Shown: positions 42,189-51,761, counted from the first letter of the stretch. The stretch: DNA of 64,000 nt from Imperialibacter sp040222385 (GCF_040222385.1 NZ_JAVKDF010000027.1:186001-250000), one strand, 5' to 3'. A program made the numbers and translations. The notes: generated from the letters alone by a model not told the origin.

Positions 42189-44705
42189 ATGAGAAAATTG
42201 CTACTACTTCTACTTTGTCTGGCATTCACACAGGCCTGGGCACAAGTGCAAAGCCCGAAAGAATTTCTTGGCTACGAACTTGGCGAAAGATTTACCCGCC
42301 ATCACCGGGTGGTGGAATATTACCAGCACGTGGCGGCTAATTCTTCTAAGGTTGTCCTCAAAGAATACGGGCGCACCTTTGAAGATCGCCCACTGGTTTA
42401 TGCCATCGTTACCAGCGAGGCCAACCATCAAAACATTGAAACCATCAGAACCGACAACCTGAAACGAGCCGGTTTGCAAAACGGTAGCCCATCTACCAAC
42501 GTTCCAATTATCTGGCTCAGCTATAATGTGCATGGCAATGAGTCCGTTTCCATGGAAGCCAGCATGGCCACTATTTACGAGCTGGTCACTAACAAATCTG
42601 CCTGGCTCGAAGAGGGTGTAGTGATCATGGATCCATGTATCAATCCTGACGGAAGGGATCGCTACGCCAACTACTACAATCAGTATGGCAACAAGGATTA
42701 CAATCCCGACCCTCAAAGCAAAGAGCACAACGAAGTGTGGCCCGGCGGCAGAGCCAACCACTACCTGTTTGACCTTAACCGGGACTGGGCATGGCAAACT
42801 CAGATCGAGTCGAAAAAGCGAATCGCAGTTTACAATCAGTGGATGCCACAAATCCACGTCGATTTTCATGAGCAGGGTGTCAACAGCCCTTACTACATGG
42901 CACCTGCCGCCAAGCCTTATCATGAGCTGATCACCAAATGGCAATATGACTTCCAGGTAACTATTGGTAAGAACAACGCCAAATACTTTGACCAAAATGG
43001 CTGGCTGTACTTTACCAAGGAGCGCTTTGATTTGCTCTATCCTTCTTATGGCGACACCTATCCGGTGTACAACGGGGCCATTGGCATGACCTACGAACAA
43101 GGCGGCGGCGGACGTGGTGGTTTAGGCGTACTTACAGCCGAAGGAGATACTTTAACACTGAAAGACAGAATTGCCCACCACCACAGCAATGGTGTTTCAA
43201 CAGTGGAAGTTACGGTTGCCCACAAGAGCCAGGTACTTCAGGAGTACCAGAAGTTCTTCAGTAACAACGTCAACAGCTTTCCAGGGAAATACAAAGGGTT
43301 CGTGATCAAGGGAGATAACAACCCTGACAAGCTAACTGCTCTTGCTAATTGGCTCGATGCTATGGGCATAGCCTATGGAACAGGTGCAGCAGGCAAACCG
43401 CTAAAAGGATTTAATTATCAAACGCAGGCCACAGAATCTTTCAATCTAACTTCCAGCGACCTGGTTGTAAGTAACTATCAGCCGAGAGGCGTTTTGGCCA
43501 GCATTCTGTTTGAGCCAAGCACTTATGTGGAAGATTCCAACACCTATGATATCACAGCCTGGGGCGTGCCTTACGCCAAAGGCCTTAAGGCTTATGCAGT
43601 AAGCGAGAAAATTACGCCCGGAACTGGCAAGTACAGTGCTCCCTCAGCTGAGGTAACTTCGGCCGACAAAGCTTACGCTTATATTGCCCGCTGGCAAACG
43701 CTGGAAGATGCTAAGTTTCTAGCCCAGCTGCTCAAAAACAAAGTGAAAGTTCGCTATGCTGAAACGCCATTCTCCATCGGCGGAAAAAACTACGAAAGAG
43801 GTACGCTTATCATTACCCGTCGAGGTAACGAGCAGCATGCTTCCCGCTTTGATGGGTTGGTAAAAGGGTTAGCCAAAGAATACGGCCGTTCGTTGGATGC
43901 CACCACTACTGGCTTTGTTGATTCAGGTAAAGATTTCGGCAGTGGCGATGTTCACTACATCGACGCCCCTAAAGTGGCAGTACTGGCCGGCAACGGTGTT
44001 TCCTCTTTGGCTTATGGCGAAACCTGGCATTTCTTCGAGCGCCAGCTCGACTACCCCATCAGTGTACTCGACACAGATGATTTCAGCCGCTTCGACCTGT
44101 CGGGCTACGACGTGATCATTATCCAAAACGGCAGATACAACGGGCTGGGCGACGGCTCTATGAAAATGATTGACGAATGGGTGCGAAACGGCGGAAGGCT
44201 GATACTTGTGCAGGGTGCACTCAACAGCTTTGCTGATCGTGACGGCTATTCGCTGAAGCGCTATGCTGACGACGACGAAAAAGCTGCCCTGAAAAAGCTG
44301 AAGGAAAAATGGGAAGAAGCAGACGCCAGCGTAAAGTATGCTGACCGTGAACGAAACTACATTCAGGGAATTATCCCCGGGGCTATTTACAAAGTAAGCC
44401 TCGACAATACTCATCCACTGGCTTATGGCTACGGCAACTCCTATTTCAGTTTAAAAACAGCCGAGAGCCGATTCGGCAAATTGTCAGGCGCCTGGAACGT
44501 CGCCTATATCCCGTCAGGCGCTAAACCCGTAAGCGGCTTTGCTGGCAACAGGGTACAAAAGGAACTGGAGAACTCACTAGTCTTTGGCGTTGATCGCATG
44601 GGCGGTGGCCAGGTGATCTATATGTCTGACAATCCATTGTTCCGGGCATTTTGGGACAACGGAAAACTGTTGTTTGCTAACGCTGTTTTCTTTGTGGGTC
44701 AATAA
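42189..44705 (+). CDS. M14-family zinc carboxypeptidase-like protein, exported
   Basis: The product (838 residues from the ATG at 42189) has a signal peptide (KLLLLLLCLAFTQAWAQ) and an N-terminal M14 domain. The zinc pair is in VHGNES (H-x-x-E), with NPDGRDRYANYYN, LFDLNRDWAWQ and the third histidine region PQIHVDFHEQG. The C-terminal ~300 residues resemble a class I amidotransferase-like domain (DFSRFDLSGYDVIIIQNG). M14 enzymes remove C-terminal residues from peptides or cell-wall peptides. Substrate unknown. Confidence 0.88.
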   Translation: MRKLLLLLLCLAFTQAWAQVQSPKEFLGYELGERFTRHHRVVEYYQHVAANSSKVVLKEYGRTFEDRPLVYAIVTSEANHQNIETIRTDNLKRAGLQNGSPSTNVPIIWLSYNVHGNESVSMEASMATIYELVTNKSAWLEEGVVIMDPCINPDGRDRYANYYNQYGNKDYNPDPQSKEHNEVWPGGRANHYLFDLNRDWAWQTQIESKKRIAVYNQWMPQIHVDFHEQGVNSPYYMAPAAKPYHELITKWQYDFQVTIGKNNAKYFDQNGWLYFTKERFDLLYPSYGDTYPVYNGAIGMTYEQGGGGRGGLGVLTAEGDTLTLKDRIAHHHSNGVSTVEVTVAHKSQVLQEYQKFFSNNVNSFPGKYKGFVIKGDNNPDKLTALANWLDAMGIAYGTGAAGKPLKGFNYQTQATESFNLTSSDLVVSNYQPRGVLASILFEPSTYVEDSNTYDITAWGVPYAKGLKAYAVSEKITPGTGKYSAPSAEVTSADKAYAYIARWQTLEDAKFLAQLLKNKVKVRYAETPFSIGGKNYERGTLIITRRGNEQHASRFDGLVKGLAKEYGRSLDATTTGFVDSGKDFGSGDVHYIDAPKVAVLAGNGVSSLAYGETWHFFERQLDYPISVLDTDDFSRFDLSGYDVIIIQNGRYNGLGDGSMKMIDEWVRNGGRLILVQGALNSFADRDGYSLKRYADDDEKAALKKLKEKWEEADASVKYADRERNYIQGIIPGAIYKVSLDNTHPLAYGYGNSYFSLKTAESRFGKLSGAWNVAYIPSGAKPVSGFAGNRVQKELENSLVFGVDRMGGGQVIYMSDNPLFRAFWDNGKLLFANAVFFVGQ

Positions 44706-44730
44706 TTGATTATCAACTAATGTAAATGAT

Positions 44731-45306
44731 ATGAAAAAGCTATTGTTTATAGGATTTCTGGGGCTTATGACTGCCTGCTCGCCGGGTACTTCCAACACAA
44801 AAGAAGGTGCTGACACACTGAAAGCTCAGGTTAGCGCTCCTTCGGATTATGATCCGGAAGCAAAACTAAAAGAGCTCGGCATCGAGTTATCAACTCCTTC
44901 GGCACCGGTGGCCAACTATGTGAATGCCGTCCGTACGGGAAATCTGGTTTTCCTTGCCGGCAAGGGTCCGTCGAAACCTGATGGGAGCTACATCACCGGG
45001 AAAGTGGGCGTTGATTTAACTATTGAAGAGGGTTATGAGGCTGGAAGGCTTACTGCCATTAGCCAGCTTTCGGTATTGAAAGCAGAACTTGGCGACTTAA
45101 GAAAAGTGAAGCGCATTGTGAAAGTGTTGGGCATGGTCAACTGTGCCTCTGACTTTACCGATCAGCCCAAAGTAGTCAATGGCTACTCTGATCTGATGGT
45201 GGCAGTGTTTGGAGACAGAGGCAAACATGCTCGTGCCGCAGTTGGGATGGGCTCACTGCCAAACAACATTGCTATCGAAGTGGAGATGATTGTCGAAGTA
45301 GAGTAG
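44731..45306 (+). CDS. RidA-like lipoprotein
   Basis: The 191-residue product combines a lipoprotein signal (KLLFIGFLGLMTAC, C16) with a RidA/YjgF-like trimeric domain (NYVNAVRTGNLVFLAGKGP, then LGMVNCASDFTDQPKVVNGYSDLM). Cytosolic RidA removes reactive imines, using an arginine in a VARLP motif; here the matching place reads GMGSLP, so the arginine is missing and deaminase activity is doubtful. It lies 25 bases after the M14 gene and is followed by a terminator. Confidence 0.85.
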   Translation: MKKLLFIGFLGLMTACSPGTSNTKEGADTLKAQVSAPSDYDPEAKLKELGIELSTPSAPVANYVNAVRTGNLVFLAGKGPSKPDGSYITGKVGVDLTIEEGYEAGRLTAISQLSVLKAELGDLRKVKRIVKVLGMVNCASDFTDQPKVVNGYSDLMVAVFGDRGKHARAAVGMGSLPNNIAIEVEMIVEVE

Positions 45307-45333
45307 ACATTTTAGATTTTAAAAAAATGGAAG

Positions 45334-45365
45334 CCCGGGGTCATTGCTCCGGGTTTTCTTTCTTT
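45334..45365 (+). terminator. Rho-independent terminator after the RidA-like gene
   Basis: A 7-bp stem, CCCGGGG (45334-45340) with CTCCGGG (45347-45353) and one G-T pair, has loop TCATTG and is followed by a T-rich tail (TTTTCTTTCTTT). Confidence 0.8.
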
Positions 45366-45606
45366 AAGACGCTGCTTTGGATGGCGAAGTCTTTCGTCAG
45401 CTCTTGCGGGGCAATAGAGGGGGGAGAAAATTTATTCTTGAAAAGAACATTCCATTTGCAACAAGTAACAAAGGTCTACGTCTATAGAGTTGGGCAAATG
45501 ATGTAATTAAAGCTAAGATTATTACCTGGGAGTAGCTGTTTTTTTAGTCGCCAGTTTGGCACCTGGAAGCGGTGGCTGCCATTTTTATCTCACCACTATC
45601 AACTTT
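45366..45606. other. Intergenic stretch without a recognised feature
   Basis: About 240 bases between the terminator and the YccF gene hold no convincing ORF, RNA gene or repeat that I can see. The YccF promoter is presumably here, but no clear element was found. Confidence 0.5.
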
Positions 45607-45978
45607 ATGAACACCCTCGGAAATTTGCTCTGGATTATTTTTGGAGGAGGCATCTTCCTGTTTTTCGGCTACGTAATTGGAGGCATTGCTCTTTGTCTCA
45701 CTATCGTAGGCATCCCATTTGGTTTTCAATGCTTTAAAATCGGCATACTAGCCCTCAGTCCTTTCGGGCAAAAAGTGGTTACTACCGAAAGTAACTCCGG
45801 TTGCCTGGCTGTGATCATGAATGTGGTCTGGCTTGTCACTGGAGGTCTTTGCGTAGCAGTCACTCATTTGGTTTTTGGGCTGCTAATGTTCATCACCATC
45901 ATTGGGATACCGTTTGCTACCCAACATATGAAATTGGCTTCTCTGGCCTTAACGCCATTTGGAAAAGACCTCCGTTAA
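45607..45978 (+). CDS. YccF-domain membrane protein
   Basis: The product (123 residues from the ATG at 45607) consists of two YccF repeats, each with hydrophobic helices and the TIVGIPFGFQCFK / TIIGIPFATQHMK motif followed by ALxPFG (LALSPFGQ, LALTPFGK). YccF proteins are small inner-membrane proteins of unknown function. The open frame extends 17 codons further upstream, but the ATG at 45607 begins the conserved MNTLGNLLWIIFGG. Confidence 0.9.
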   Translation: MNTLGNLLWIIFGGGIFLFFGYVIGGIALCLTIVGIPFGFQCFKIGILALSPFGQKVVTTESNSGCLAVIMNVVWLVTGGLCVAVTHLVFGLLMFITIIGIPFATQHMKLASLALTPFGKDLR

Positions 45979-45999
45979 TCTGTGGTAGCATAAGCCTGA

Positions 46000-47061
46000 C
46001 TAGTTTCGCATTTTCCTCAACCCAGTGGAGTTGATGATTTTGATATTGCTTCCTTTAATTTCTATCAGCTTTTCATCTTTGAAATCAGAGAGGGTTCTGA
46101 TGACAGACTCAGGTGCTGTGCCAACAATATTGGCGAGATCTTCCCGGGGAATGTTCATATTGAATTCTTCTCCTTCGTTCTTTTCTTTGAACTTATCTTC
46201 CAGCATCACCAGAGCCTCAGCCACTCTTTTTCTGACCGAGTTGTAGGCAAGCTTCAGGATTCTTTCCTCCATTTCCACCAAATTGTTGGAAATCATTTTA
46301 ATGAACCTGATGGAAACATCACGGTTGTTGTTCAGCAGTTTGTAGAAGTCTTGCTTTGGGATAAGGCAAATTTCGGAATCCTCCATGGCCATGGCCGACT
46401 CTGTGTAGTTAGAGTTCTGCAAAAGATCGATGTATCCGATAAAATCACCCTCTTTAAAAAGGCCAGTGATGTACTCTTTGCCATCGTCGTTGGTTTTGTA
46501 TGTCTTAGCTTTTCCACTGTTGACAAAAAAGAGCCCGTGTGGCAGATTCCCTTCGTAAAAGATTATTTCTTTCTTCTTAAATTTTCTGATGGTTCGGTCG
46601 GCCGACAAATGGCTCAATTCATTTAACGCCTTTGCATCATTCATAAAATCTGCAATGCCATCCACATCGTTGGAATACTCCTTTCTGGCAATCTGGTTTT
46701 TGCGAAGCCGCAGTTCTATGATATCCAGCAACTCCACATCGTCAAAAGGCTTAGTCAGATAGTCGTCGGCACCCATACTCATTCCTTTTCTGAAATCCTC
46801 TTTTTCAGATTTGGCGGTGAGAAATATAAAAGGGATGCCGGCTGTCTCAGGTAATTTCCCTAAAACACGAAGCACACCATAACCATCCAGCTCAGGCATC
46901 ATGATGTCACAAATGATCAGATGTGGTAATTCCTTCTTAGCCTTTTCGATTCCCTCCTTACCATTGGCTGCTGTTATCACCTCATAATTGGAGAGCTCAA
47001 GAATCTCAGCGGTATTCTCCCGCATTTCCATATTGTCCTCAATAAGCAATATTTTAGTCAT
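46000..47061 (-). CDS. Response regulator: receiver domain fused to CRP/FNR-type regulator
   Basis: The 353-residue product has an N-terminal receiver (LLIEDN, phospho-acceptor D52 in IICDIMMPELDG, K in LTKPFDD), a cyclic-nucleotide-binding-type domain (about 150-265; FYEGNLPHGLFFVNSGKAKTY, GDFIGYIDLL), and a CRP-type winged helix (IPREDLANIVGTAPESVIRTLSDF). It should bind DNA in response to phosphorylation, perhaps also a ligand. No FNR-type cysteine cluster is seen. It is the last gene of a four-gene relay operon and overlaps the previous gene by eight bases. Confidence 0.93.
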   Translation of the reverse strand: MTKILLIEDNMEMRENTAEILELSNYEVITAANGKEGIEKAKKELPHLIICDIMMPELDGYGVLRVLGKLPETAGIPFIFLTAKSEKEDFRKGMSMGADDYLTKPFDDVELLDIIELRLRKNQIARKEYSNDVDGIADFMNDAKALNELSHLSADRTIRKFKKKEIIFYEGNLPHGLFFVNSGKAKTYKTNDDGKEYITGLFKEGDFIGYIDLLQNSNYTESAMAMEDSEICLIPKQDFYKLLNNNRDVSIRFIKMISNNLVEMEERILKLAYNSVRKRVAEALVMLEDKFKEKNEGEEFNMNIPREDLANIVGTAPESVIRTLSDFKDEKLIEIKGSNIKIINSTGLRKMRN

Positions 47062-48703
47062 AGCTAGGTTGTGTTATCGGTATCGCCACCCTGAATTCGG
47101 TGCCCTTATTTTCTTCACTGCTAAATTCAATATGTCCGTTCATTAGTTCAATATATTTCTTGACAATATTGAGCCCCAGGCCTGTTCCCTGTATGTTGAT
47201 GGCATTGTTGGCCCTGAAAAACCTATCGAAAAGATGTTGCTGATCCTTCTTCGGAATGCCAATTCCCTCATCTTTAACCGTGATTTTCAGGAGCCCATTC
47301 TCTCTACTCAAACCTAGGTGAATTTTTTGCCTTTCTCCAGAATATTTCGACGCATTGTTGAGCAAATTGATCAAGATATTCTTAGTCATTTGCTCATCAA
47401 CGTAGATTTCTCCAAATGTACCTTCCGATATACTCAGAAGTATCTCCTGTTCTTCCTTTAAAGTAGGGCTTATCTGAGAAATCACCTCACTAATCATTTG
47501 CTCCAAATCAAATGATACAGGGTTAAATGTCGTTTTCCCTTCCTCCAATTTTCCCAAAGACAAAAAGTCGTTTAGAATATATGTCAGGTTATTTACAGAA
47601 GATTTGATACGATGGACGTGTTTGTCTATTTTTTCCTTTTGATCCGAATCTGAAATATAACGGCCTATTAGAGACACTGAAGAAAGGATAGTGCTTAGTG
47701 GTGTTCTGAATTCATGAGACGCTGTTGTGACAAACCTGCTCTTGAGTTCATTGAGCTCCTTTTCCTGATTCAATGCCCTGAGTACTTCCTTCTCTGCTCT
47801 TTTCCTTTCGGTAATGTTTTTACAAACAATCAATAGGTTCTGTATTTTCTCTTCGTCATCGAACAAAGGGACGGCATTGATCTGATACTCCCTTTCGCCG
47901 TTGGCTACCGTCACTTCCATATTCAATGGCACACCTTCAATTACCTTTTTCAAGTTTCTAATAAAGGTTTCTTTTTGGTCGATAAAAGTCATCGAACTGG
48001 CATACGACCCAATCCAATCCTGCTTATTACCCATTTCAGGCTCTTCGGCTTTCCCATCTACAAGGAGGAACCTTAAATCCTTATCTAACACACACAGCAT
48101 TCCATCTGGAAAATTACTGGCTATGGCGCTGTATATTTTCTGGCTTTTTCTAAGTGCCTTTTCAGCCTGTTTTCGTTCGTCTACTTCTTTTTGAAGTGAC
48201 TCATTGGAATAGGAAAGTCTTTCATTCGCTCTCGCCAAATCACGAGTCCTTTCCATCACTCTTCTTTCCAATTGTTGATTCAGCTCCTTTATTTCGTTCA
48301 GATTGAGAACGTGCTGAATGCCGTACCTTATCGAGCGTTCCAGCTGATCTGGATTAATCGACCCTTTGACCATATAATCGACAGCTCCAAGCCTTCTGGC
48401 CTCTTCGTCAATTTGCAGGTCGCCCTGGCCGGTTAGTAAAATGAACGGCCCCATAATTCCCTTCTCCAAAGAATACCGAATGAGGTCAAGACCGCTTTCA
48501 GCACCAAGCCTGAAATCGACCAAATAGGCTTCGTGCTCATTTTGAAGAATTTTCACTTTTGCCTTTTCAAAATCAGGCTCCCACGCCAAAGTGTATGCCC
48601 CGGACGGAAAATCGGCTATGATATCCCTGGTGATTAGAAAGTCTTCCTCATCATCGTCTATCAGAAGTATACTTGTCGATGACCGATGCTGATAATTAGT
48701 CAT
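47054..48703 (-). CDS. Receiver-PAS-histidine kinase
   Basis: The 549-residue product has an N-terminal receiver (LLIDDDEED, D63 in YLVDFRLG), a coiled segment, a PAS domain (about 185-310), a HisKA domain with phospho-acceptor histidine in TTASHEFRTPLS, and a HATPase domain (NLLNNASKYSG, DEGIGIP, GTGLGLNIVKKY). No membrane helix is present, so it is a soluble relay kinase, probably fed through its receiver by the upstream kinase. It overlaps both neighbours by eight bases. Confidence 0.93.
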   Translation of the reverse strand: MTNYQHRSSTSILLIDDDEEDFLITRDIIADFPSGAYTLAWEPDFEKAKVKILQNEHEAYLVDFRLGAESGLDLIRYSLEKGIMGPFILLTGQGDLQIDEEARRLGAVDYMVKGSINPDQLERSIRYGIQHVLNLNEIKELNQQLERRVMERTRDLARANERLSYSNESLQKEVDERKQAEKALRKSQKIYSAIASNFPDGMLCVLDKDLRFLLVDGKAEEPEMGNKQDWIGSYASSMTFIDQKETFIRNLKKVIEGVPLNMEVTVANGEREYQINAVPLFDDEEKIQNLLIVCKNITERKRAEKEVLRALNQEKELNELKSRFVTTASHEFRTPLSTILSSVSLIGRYISDSDQKEKIDKHVHRIKSSVNNLTYILNDFLSLGKLEEGKTTFNPVSFDLEQMISEVISQISPTLKEEQEILLSISEGTFGEIYVDEQMTKNILINLLNNASKYSGERQKIHLGLSRENGLLKITVKDEGIGIPKKDQQHLFDRFFRANNAINIQGTGLGLNIVKKYIELMNGHIEFSSEENKGTEFRVAIPITQPSYD

Positions 48704-49160
48704 GGTTTGCGGGAAGTTCTACGATTTCAAACCAGTAGTGGCACAATGTATCCATAATCTCGACCAGCGCCTTGAACGTAACCGGCTTAGTGATGAAAGA
48801 ATTCACCCCCAAGTCGTATGTCTGCATGATGTCTTCGTCTGCCTTAGAAGTGGACAGTACTACAACGGGGAGAGATTTAAGCAGCTTACTCGATTTTATT
48901 TCTTTCAAGGCCTCCCGGCCATCTTTCTTGGGCATGTTGAGGTCCAAAATGATAAGTCCGGGGGTTGGAAACTTTTCTTTGTCGGTATACGGGGGGCGGT
49001 TAAAAAGATAGTCCATCAACTGGACGCCATTTTCAACAAACTCTACCCGGCTAACCAAACCGTTTTCATCAATTGCTTCTTTAGCCAGCAGCCTGTCCTC
49101 CGGGTCATCTTCGGCAATCAGGATAAGTATTGTATTGTTTTTTGAGGTTTTAGTTCTCAT
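48696..49160 (-). CDS. Single-domain response regulator (Rcp1-like)
   Basis: The 154-residue product is a lone receiver with acidic pocket AEDDPED, phospho-acceptor D73 in ILDLNMPKKDG, and K in FITKPVT. The insert YLFNRPPYTDKEKFPTP before the third strand is typical of Rcp1-type receivers that partner phytochrome-like and PAS kinases. With no output domain, it likely shuttles phosphate between the two kinases. Overlaps with its neighbours are 11 and 8 bases. Confidence 0.93.
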   Translation of the reverse strand: MRTKTSKNNTILILIAEDDPEDRLLAKEAIDENGLVSRVEFVENGVQLMDYLFNRPPYTDKEKFPTPGLIILDLNMPKKDGREALKEIKSSKLLKSLPVVVLSTSKADEDIMQTYDLGVNSFITKPVTFKALVEIMDTLCHYWFEIVELPANHD

Positions 49161-50301
49161 GTCTGGTTTGTCTTTTTGATAGAGTTAGAATAAACGTAGA
49201 ACCTACTCCTGGTGTGCCTATTGCTACGATGTCTCCGCCATGTCGGTTAGCCACTCGCTTGCAAATGGCCAAGCCTATTCCGGAGCCTTCGAACTTTTGA
49301 CCCTCCAGCCGTTGAAAAATATGAAAAATTCGATCCGCATATTTTTGATCAAAGCCCGTTCCGTTGTCCTGGAAGGTGATTTCAACAGTCTCGTCTCCAG
49401 GGGTAGCCGTCAGGTGGGCCTGCTCCTGAACAGCCCTGGCCGAGATCTTTATTCTTGGCTTTTCACCATCTTTCACAAACTTGATGGCATTTGAAATCAA
49501 GTTTTGAAAAACCTGTGCTAACTGAGTATAATCTCCGTCTATAGTGGGCAAGTCGGAAGCCTCTACTCTAGTTTCTGTTTGTTCTATGAGCAGCTCAAGG
49601 TCGGTGAGCACTTCTGCCAAAACCTGATTCAGATCAACCGGTACAAATTCTCGGGTCTTTGATGATATTCTCGAGAAAGACAAAAGATCATTAATAAGCC
49701 GCTGCATTCGGCCGGCGGCGTTCAGCATTCTAGCCAAATAGTCTTGCCCTTGCTCCGACAAGTTTGGAGCTTCTTTATGAAGAAGTCTGTCGCCAAAAGC
49801 CTGTATTTTTCTTAAGGGCTCCTGTAAATCATGCGACGATACATAAGCAAAATCTTGTAGCTCCCTATTACTTCTCTCAAGCTCGGCGGCGTATCTCCGC
49901 AGTTTTTCCCGTGATAACTTCAGCTCTGTGATATCGTGAATGATACCTGTGAAAATCGTTTTTCCCTCAAATTGAATTTCCGTAACACTTAAGTAAAGAG
50001 GAAATTTAGATCCATCTTTCCTCTTTCCGCTCACCTCCCTACCTATCCCAATTATTTTCTTTACGCCCGTCGTCCGGTAGTTTTCCAGGTAAGTGTCGTG
50101 TCGGCTTCTATCTGGTTCAGGCATTAACATTTTAATATTCTGACCTAGTACTTCCACTGGTTCATAGCCAAACAGCCGGGCCGCAGCCGGGTTCATCGAC
50201 TCAACAATTCCCTTTTCGTCAATCGTGACTATTCCATCAATGGCATGATCAAAAATGGCGCTAAGCCTGGCCTCTGATTCTCCGGTGGAATAGTTTTTCA
50301 T
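49150..50301 (-). CDS. PAS-histidine kinase with FixL-like haem-pocket residues
   Basis: The 383-residue product has one PAS domain (about 10-125), a HisKA domain with H157 in SSHDLQEPLRK, and a HATPase domain (QNLISNAIKFV, DNGTGFD, GSGIGLAICKRV). The PAS part strongly resembles oxygen sensor FixL: LMPEPDRSRHDTYLENYR, KKIIGIGREVSGKRKDG. Compared with Bradyrhizobium FixL, the haem-ligand histidine (H200) is H68 here and the oxygen-contact R220 is R88, while R206 is N74 and H214 is K82. Haem binding is therefore possible but not certain. No membrane segment is present. It is the first gene of the relay operon. Confidence 0.9.
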   Translation of the reverse strand: MKNYSTGESEARLSAIFDHAIDGIVTIDEKGIVESMNPAAARLFGYEPVEVLGQNIKMLMPEPDRSRHDTYLENYRTTGVKKIIGIGREVSGKRKDGSKFPLYLSVTEIQFEGKTIFTGIIHDITELKLSREKLRRYAAELERSNRELQDFAYVSSHDLQEPLRKIQAFGDRLLHKEAPNLSEQGQDYLARMLNAAGRMQRLINDLLSFSRISSKTREFVPVDLNQVLAEVLTDLELLIEQTETRVEASDLPTIDGDYTQLAQVFQNLISNAIKFVKDGEKPRIKISARAVQEQAHLTATPGDETVEITFQDNGTGFDQKYADRIFHIFQRLEGQKFEGSGIGLAICKRVANRHGGDIVAIGTPGVGSTFILTLSKRQTRHEN

Positions 50302-50585
50302 GGATTAAATATTATCAAGAAAGTGCTGTTTAATAGAGTCCGCTGTAAGAGTGTCCACATTTACAAATCAGTAACAACATCAATATGGATTGTAGATATT
50401 TTCTTCTTTATCGGAAGAAGGTTTCCTCAATAACTATATGCTTGACGTCTTTTCTGCTCCTATTTTGTAAAGATAAAATGAATTTTGTAACCGTCTTATA
50501 CAAGTTCGATCTCTTGAGGCGATAAATGAAAAAGCATTGACAAATGCCAATGCTTTAATCGTTTCTCTCAAAGAGTCTTTGATGA
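50302..50585. other. Intergenic region between the relay operon and the thiolase gene
   Basis: This 284-base region should hold the relay-operon promoter and the thiolase terminator (listed separately). No ORF or RNA gene is convincing. Confidence 0.5.
50531..50556 (-). terminator. Terminator after the thiolase gene
   Basis: A perfect 9-bp stem, AAAGCATTG (50531-50539) with CAATGCTTT (50548-50556), has an eight-base loop. On the minus strand the stem runs into TTTTTCATTT, a fair T-tract, 30 bases after the thiolase stop. Confidence 0.75.
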
Positions 50586-51761
50586 TCAGTTAAGTAACTC
50601 GAAAATACCAGCTACGCCCTGTCCACCGCCTACGCAGGCGGTGACCATACCATATTTTTTCTTCTGCCTTCTCAATTCATTGAAAATCTGAACTGACAGT
50701 TTGGCGCCGGTGCAACCTAGCGGATGACCAAGCGCTACAGCACCACCATTCACATTTAATTTCGACATGTCGAAATCCAGGTTTTTGGCAACAGCCAATG
50801 CCTGAGCTGCAAAAGCCTCATTCAATTCAATCAAGTCAATGTCTGCCATTTTCAGGCCAGCTTGTTTCAACGCCTTTGGCACTGCGGCCACCGGCCCTAT
50901 CCCCATTATTCTTGGTTCCACGCCAGCTGCTGTATAGGCCAACATTCTGGCAATAGGCTTCAGATTGTATTCCTGCACCATTTTTTCTGACAACACCATC
51001 ACAAAAGCAGCGCCATCAGAAGTTTGTGAAGAGTTACCCGCAGTTACCTTTCCCCCCATTCTGAAAACAGGCTTTAGTTTTGCAAGCACTTCGAGACTAG
51101 TATCTTCTCTTGGCCCCTCGTCGGTATCTACCACAAAGTCTCTCGTCTTTTTCTTACCGTCTTTGTCCACATATGTTTCGTGAACATTGATCGGCACTAT
51201 CTCATCTTTGAATTTTCCCTCCTTTATTGCCTTGATGGCTTTCTGATGAGAGTGATAAGAAAATTCGTCGGCGTCTTCCCGGCTGATGTTGTAGTCTTTT
51301 GATACTTCCTCGGCCGTTAAGCCCATGCTGATATAATAGTCTGGGTTTTCGTGGGCTATTTTCCAGTTGAGTGCGGTTTTATACCCCATCATTGGCACCA
51401 TCGACATCGATTCGGTACCGCCTGCAATAATGCACTCTGCTGTTCCGGCGTGAATTCTTGCAGCAGCAATGCTTATCGCCTCCAGGCCTGAGCCACAATA
51501 CCGATTCACTATCATGCCGGGCACTTCCATCGGCAAAGCCAGCAATGAAATCATTCTGCCCATTTGCATGCCTTGCTCGGCTTCGGGCACAGCGTTTCCT
51601 ACGATAAGGTCGTCTACCCTTTTGGCATCAAAGCCCGGAACCGAAGCAACCAGGTGTTTGATGACATCTGCTGCCAGGTCGTCGGGGCGGGTAAAGCGAA
51701 AGCCCCCTTTTTTTGACTTTCCAACTGCCGTTCTGTAGCCGGCCACTATGTATGCATTCAT
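50586..51761 (-). CDS. fadA: Acetyl-CoA C-acyltransferase (thiolase)
   Basis: The 391-residue product is a degradative thiolase: active-site cysteine in NRYCGSGLEAIS near residue 89, NEAFAAQALAV, HPLGCTGAK with the catalytic histidine, and the second cysteine in TACVGGGQGVAG. It cleaves 3-ketoacyl-CoA to acetyl-CoA and a shortened acyl-CoA, the last step of beta-oxidation. It follows the fadN-like gene by 29 bases. Confidence 0.95.
   Translation of the reverse strand: MNAYIVAGYRTAVGKSKKGGFRFTRPDDLAADVIKHLVASVPGFDAKRVDDLIVGNAVPEAEQGMQMGRMISLLALPMEVPGMIVNRYCGSGLEAISIAAARIHAGTAECIIAGGTESMSMVPMMGYKTALNWKIAHENPDYYISMGLTAEEVSKDYNISREDADEFSYHSHQKAIKAIKEGKFKDEIVPINVHETYVDKDGKKKTRDFVVDTDEGPREDTSLEVLAKLKPVFRMGGKVTAGNSSQTSDGAAFVMVLSEKMVQEYNLKPIARMLAYTAAGVEPRIMGIGPVAAVPKALKQAGLKMADIDLIELNEAFAAQALAVAKNLDFDMSKLNVNGGAVALGHPLGCTGAKLSVQIFNELRRQKKKYGMVTACVGGGQGVAGIFELLN

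Noticed and set aside
42210..43100. A 296-codon open frame antisense to the M14 peptidase gene
   Set aside because: The sense strand carries the M14 zinc motifs, and the antisense translation has no recognisable motif or start context.
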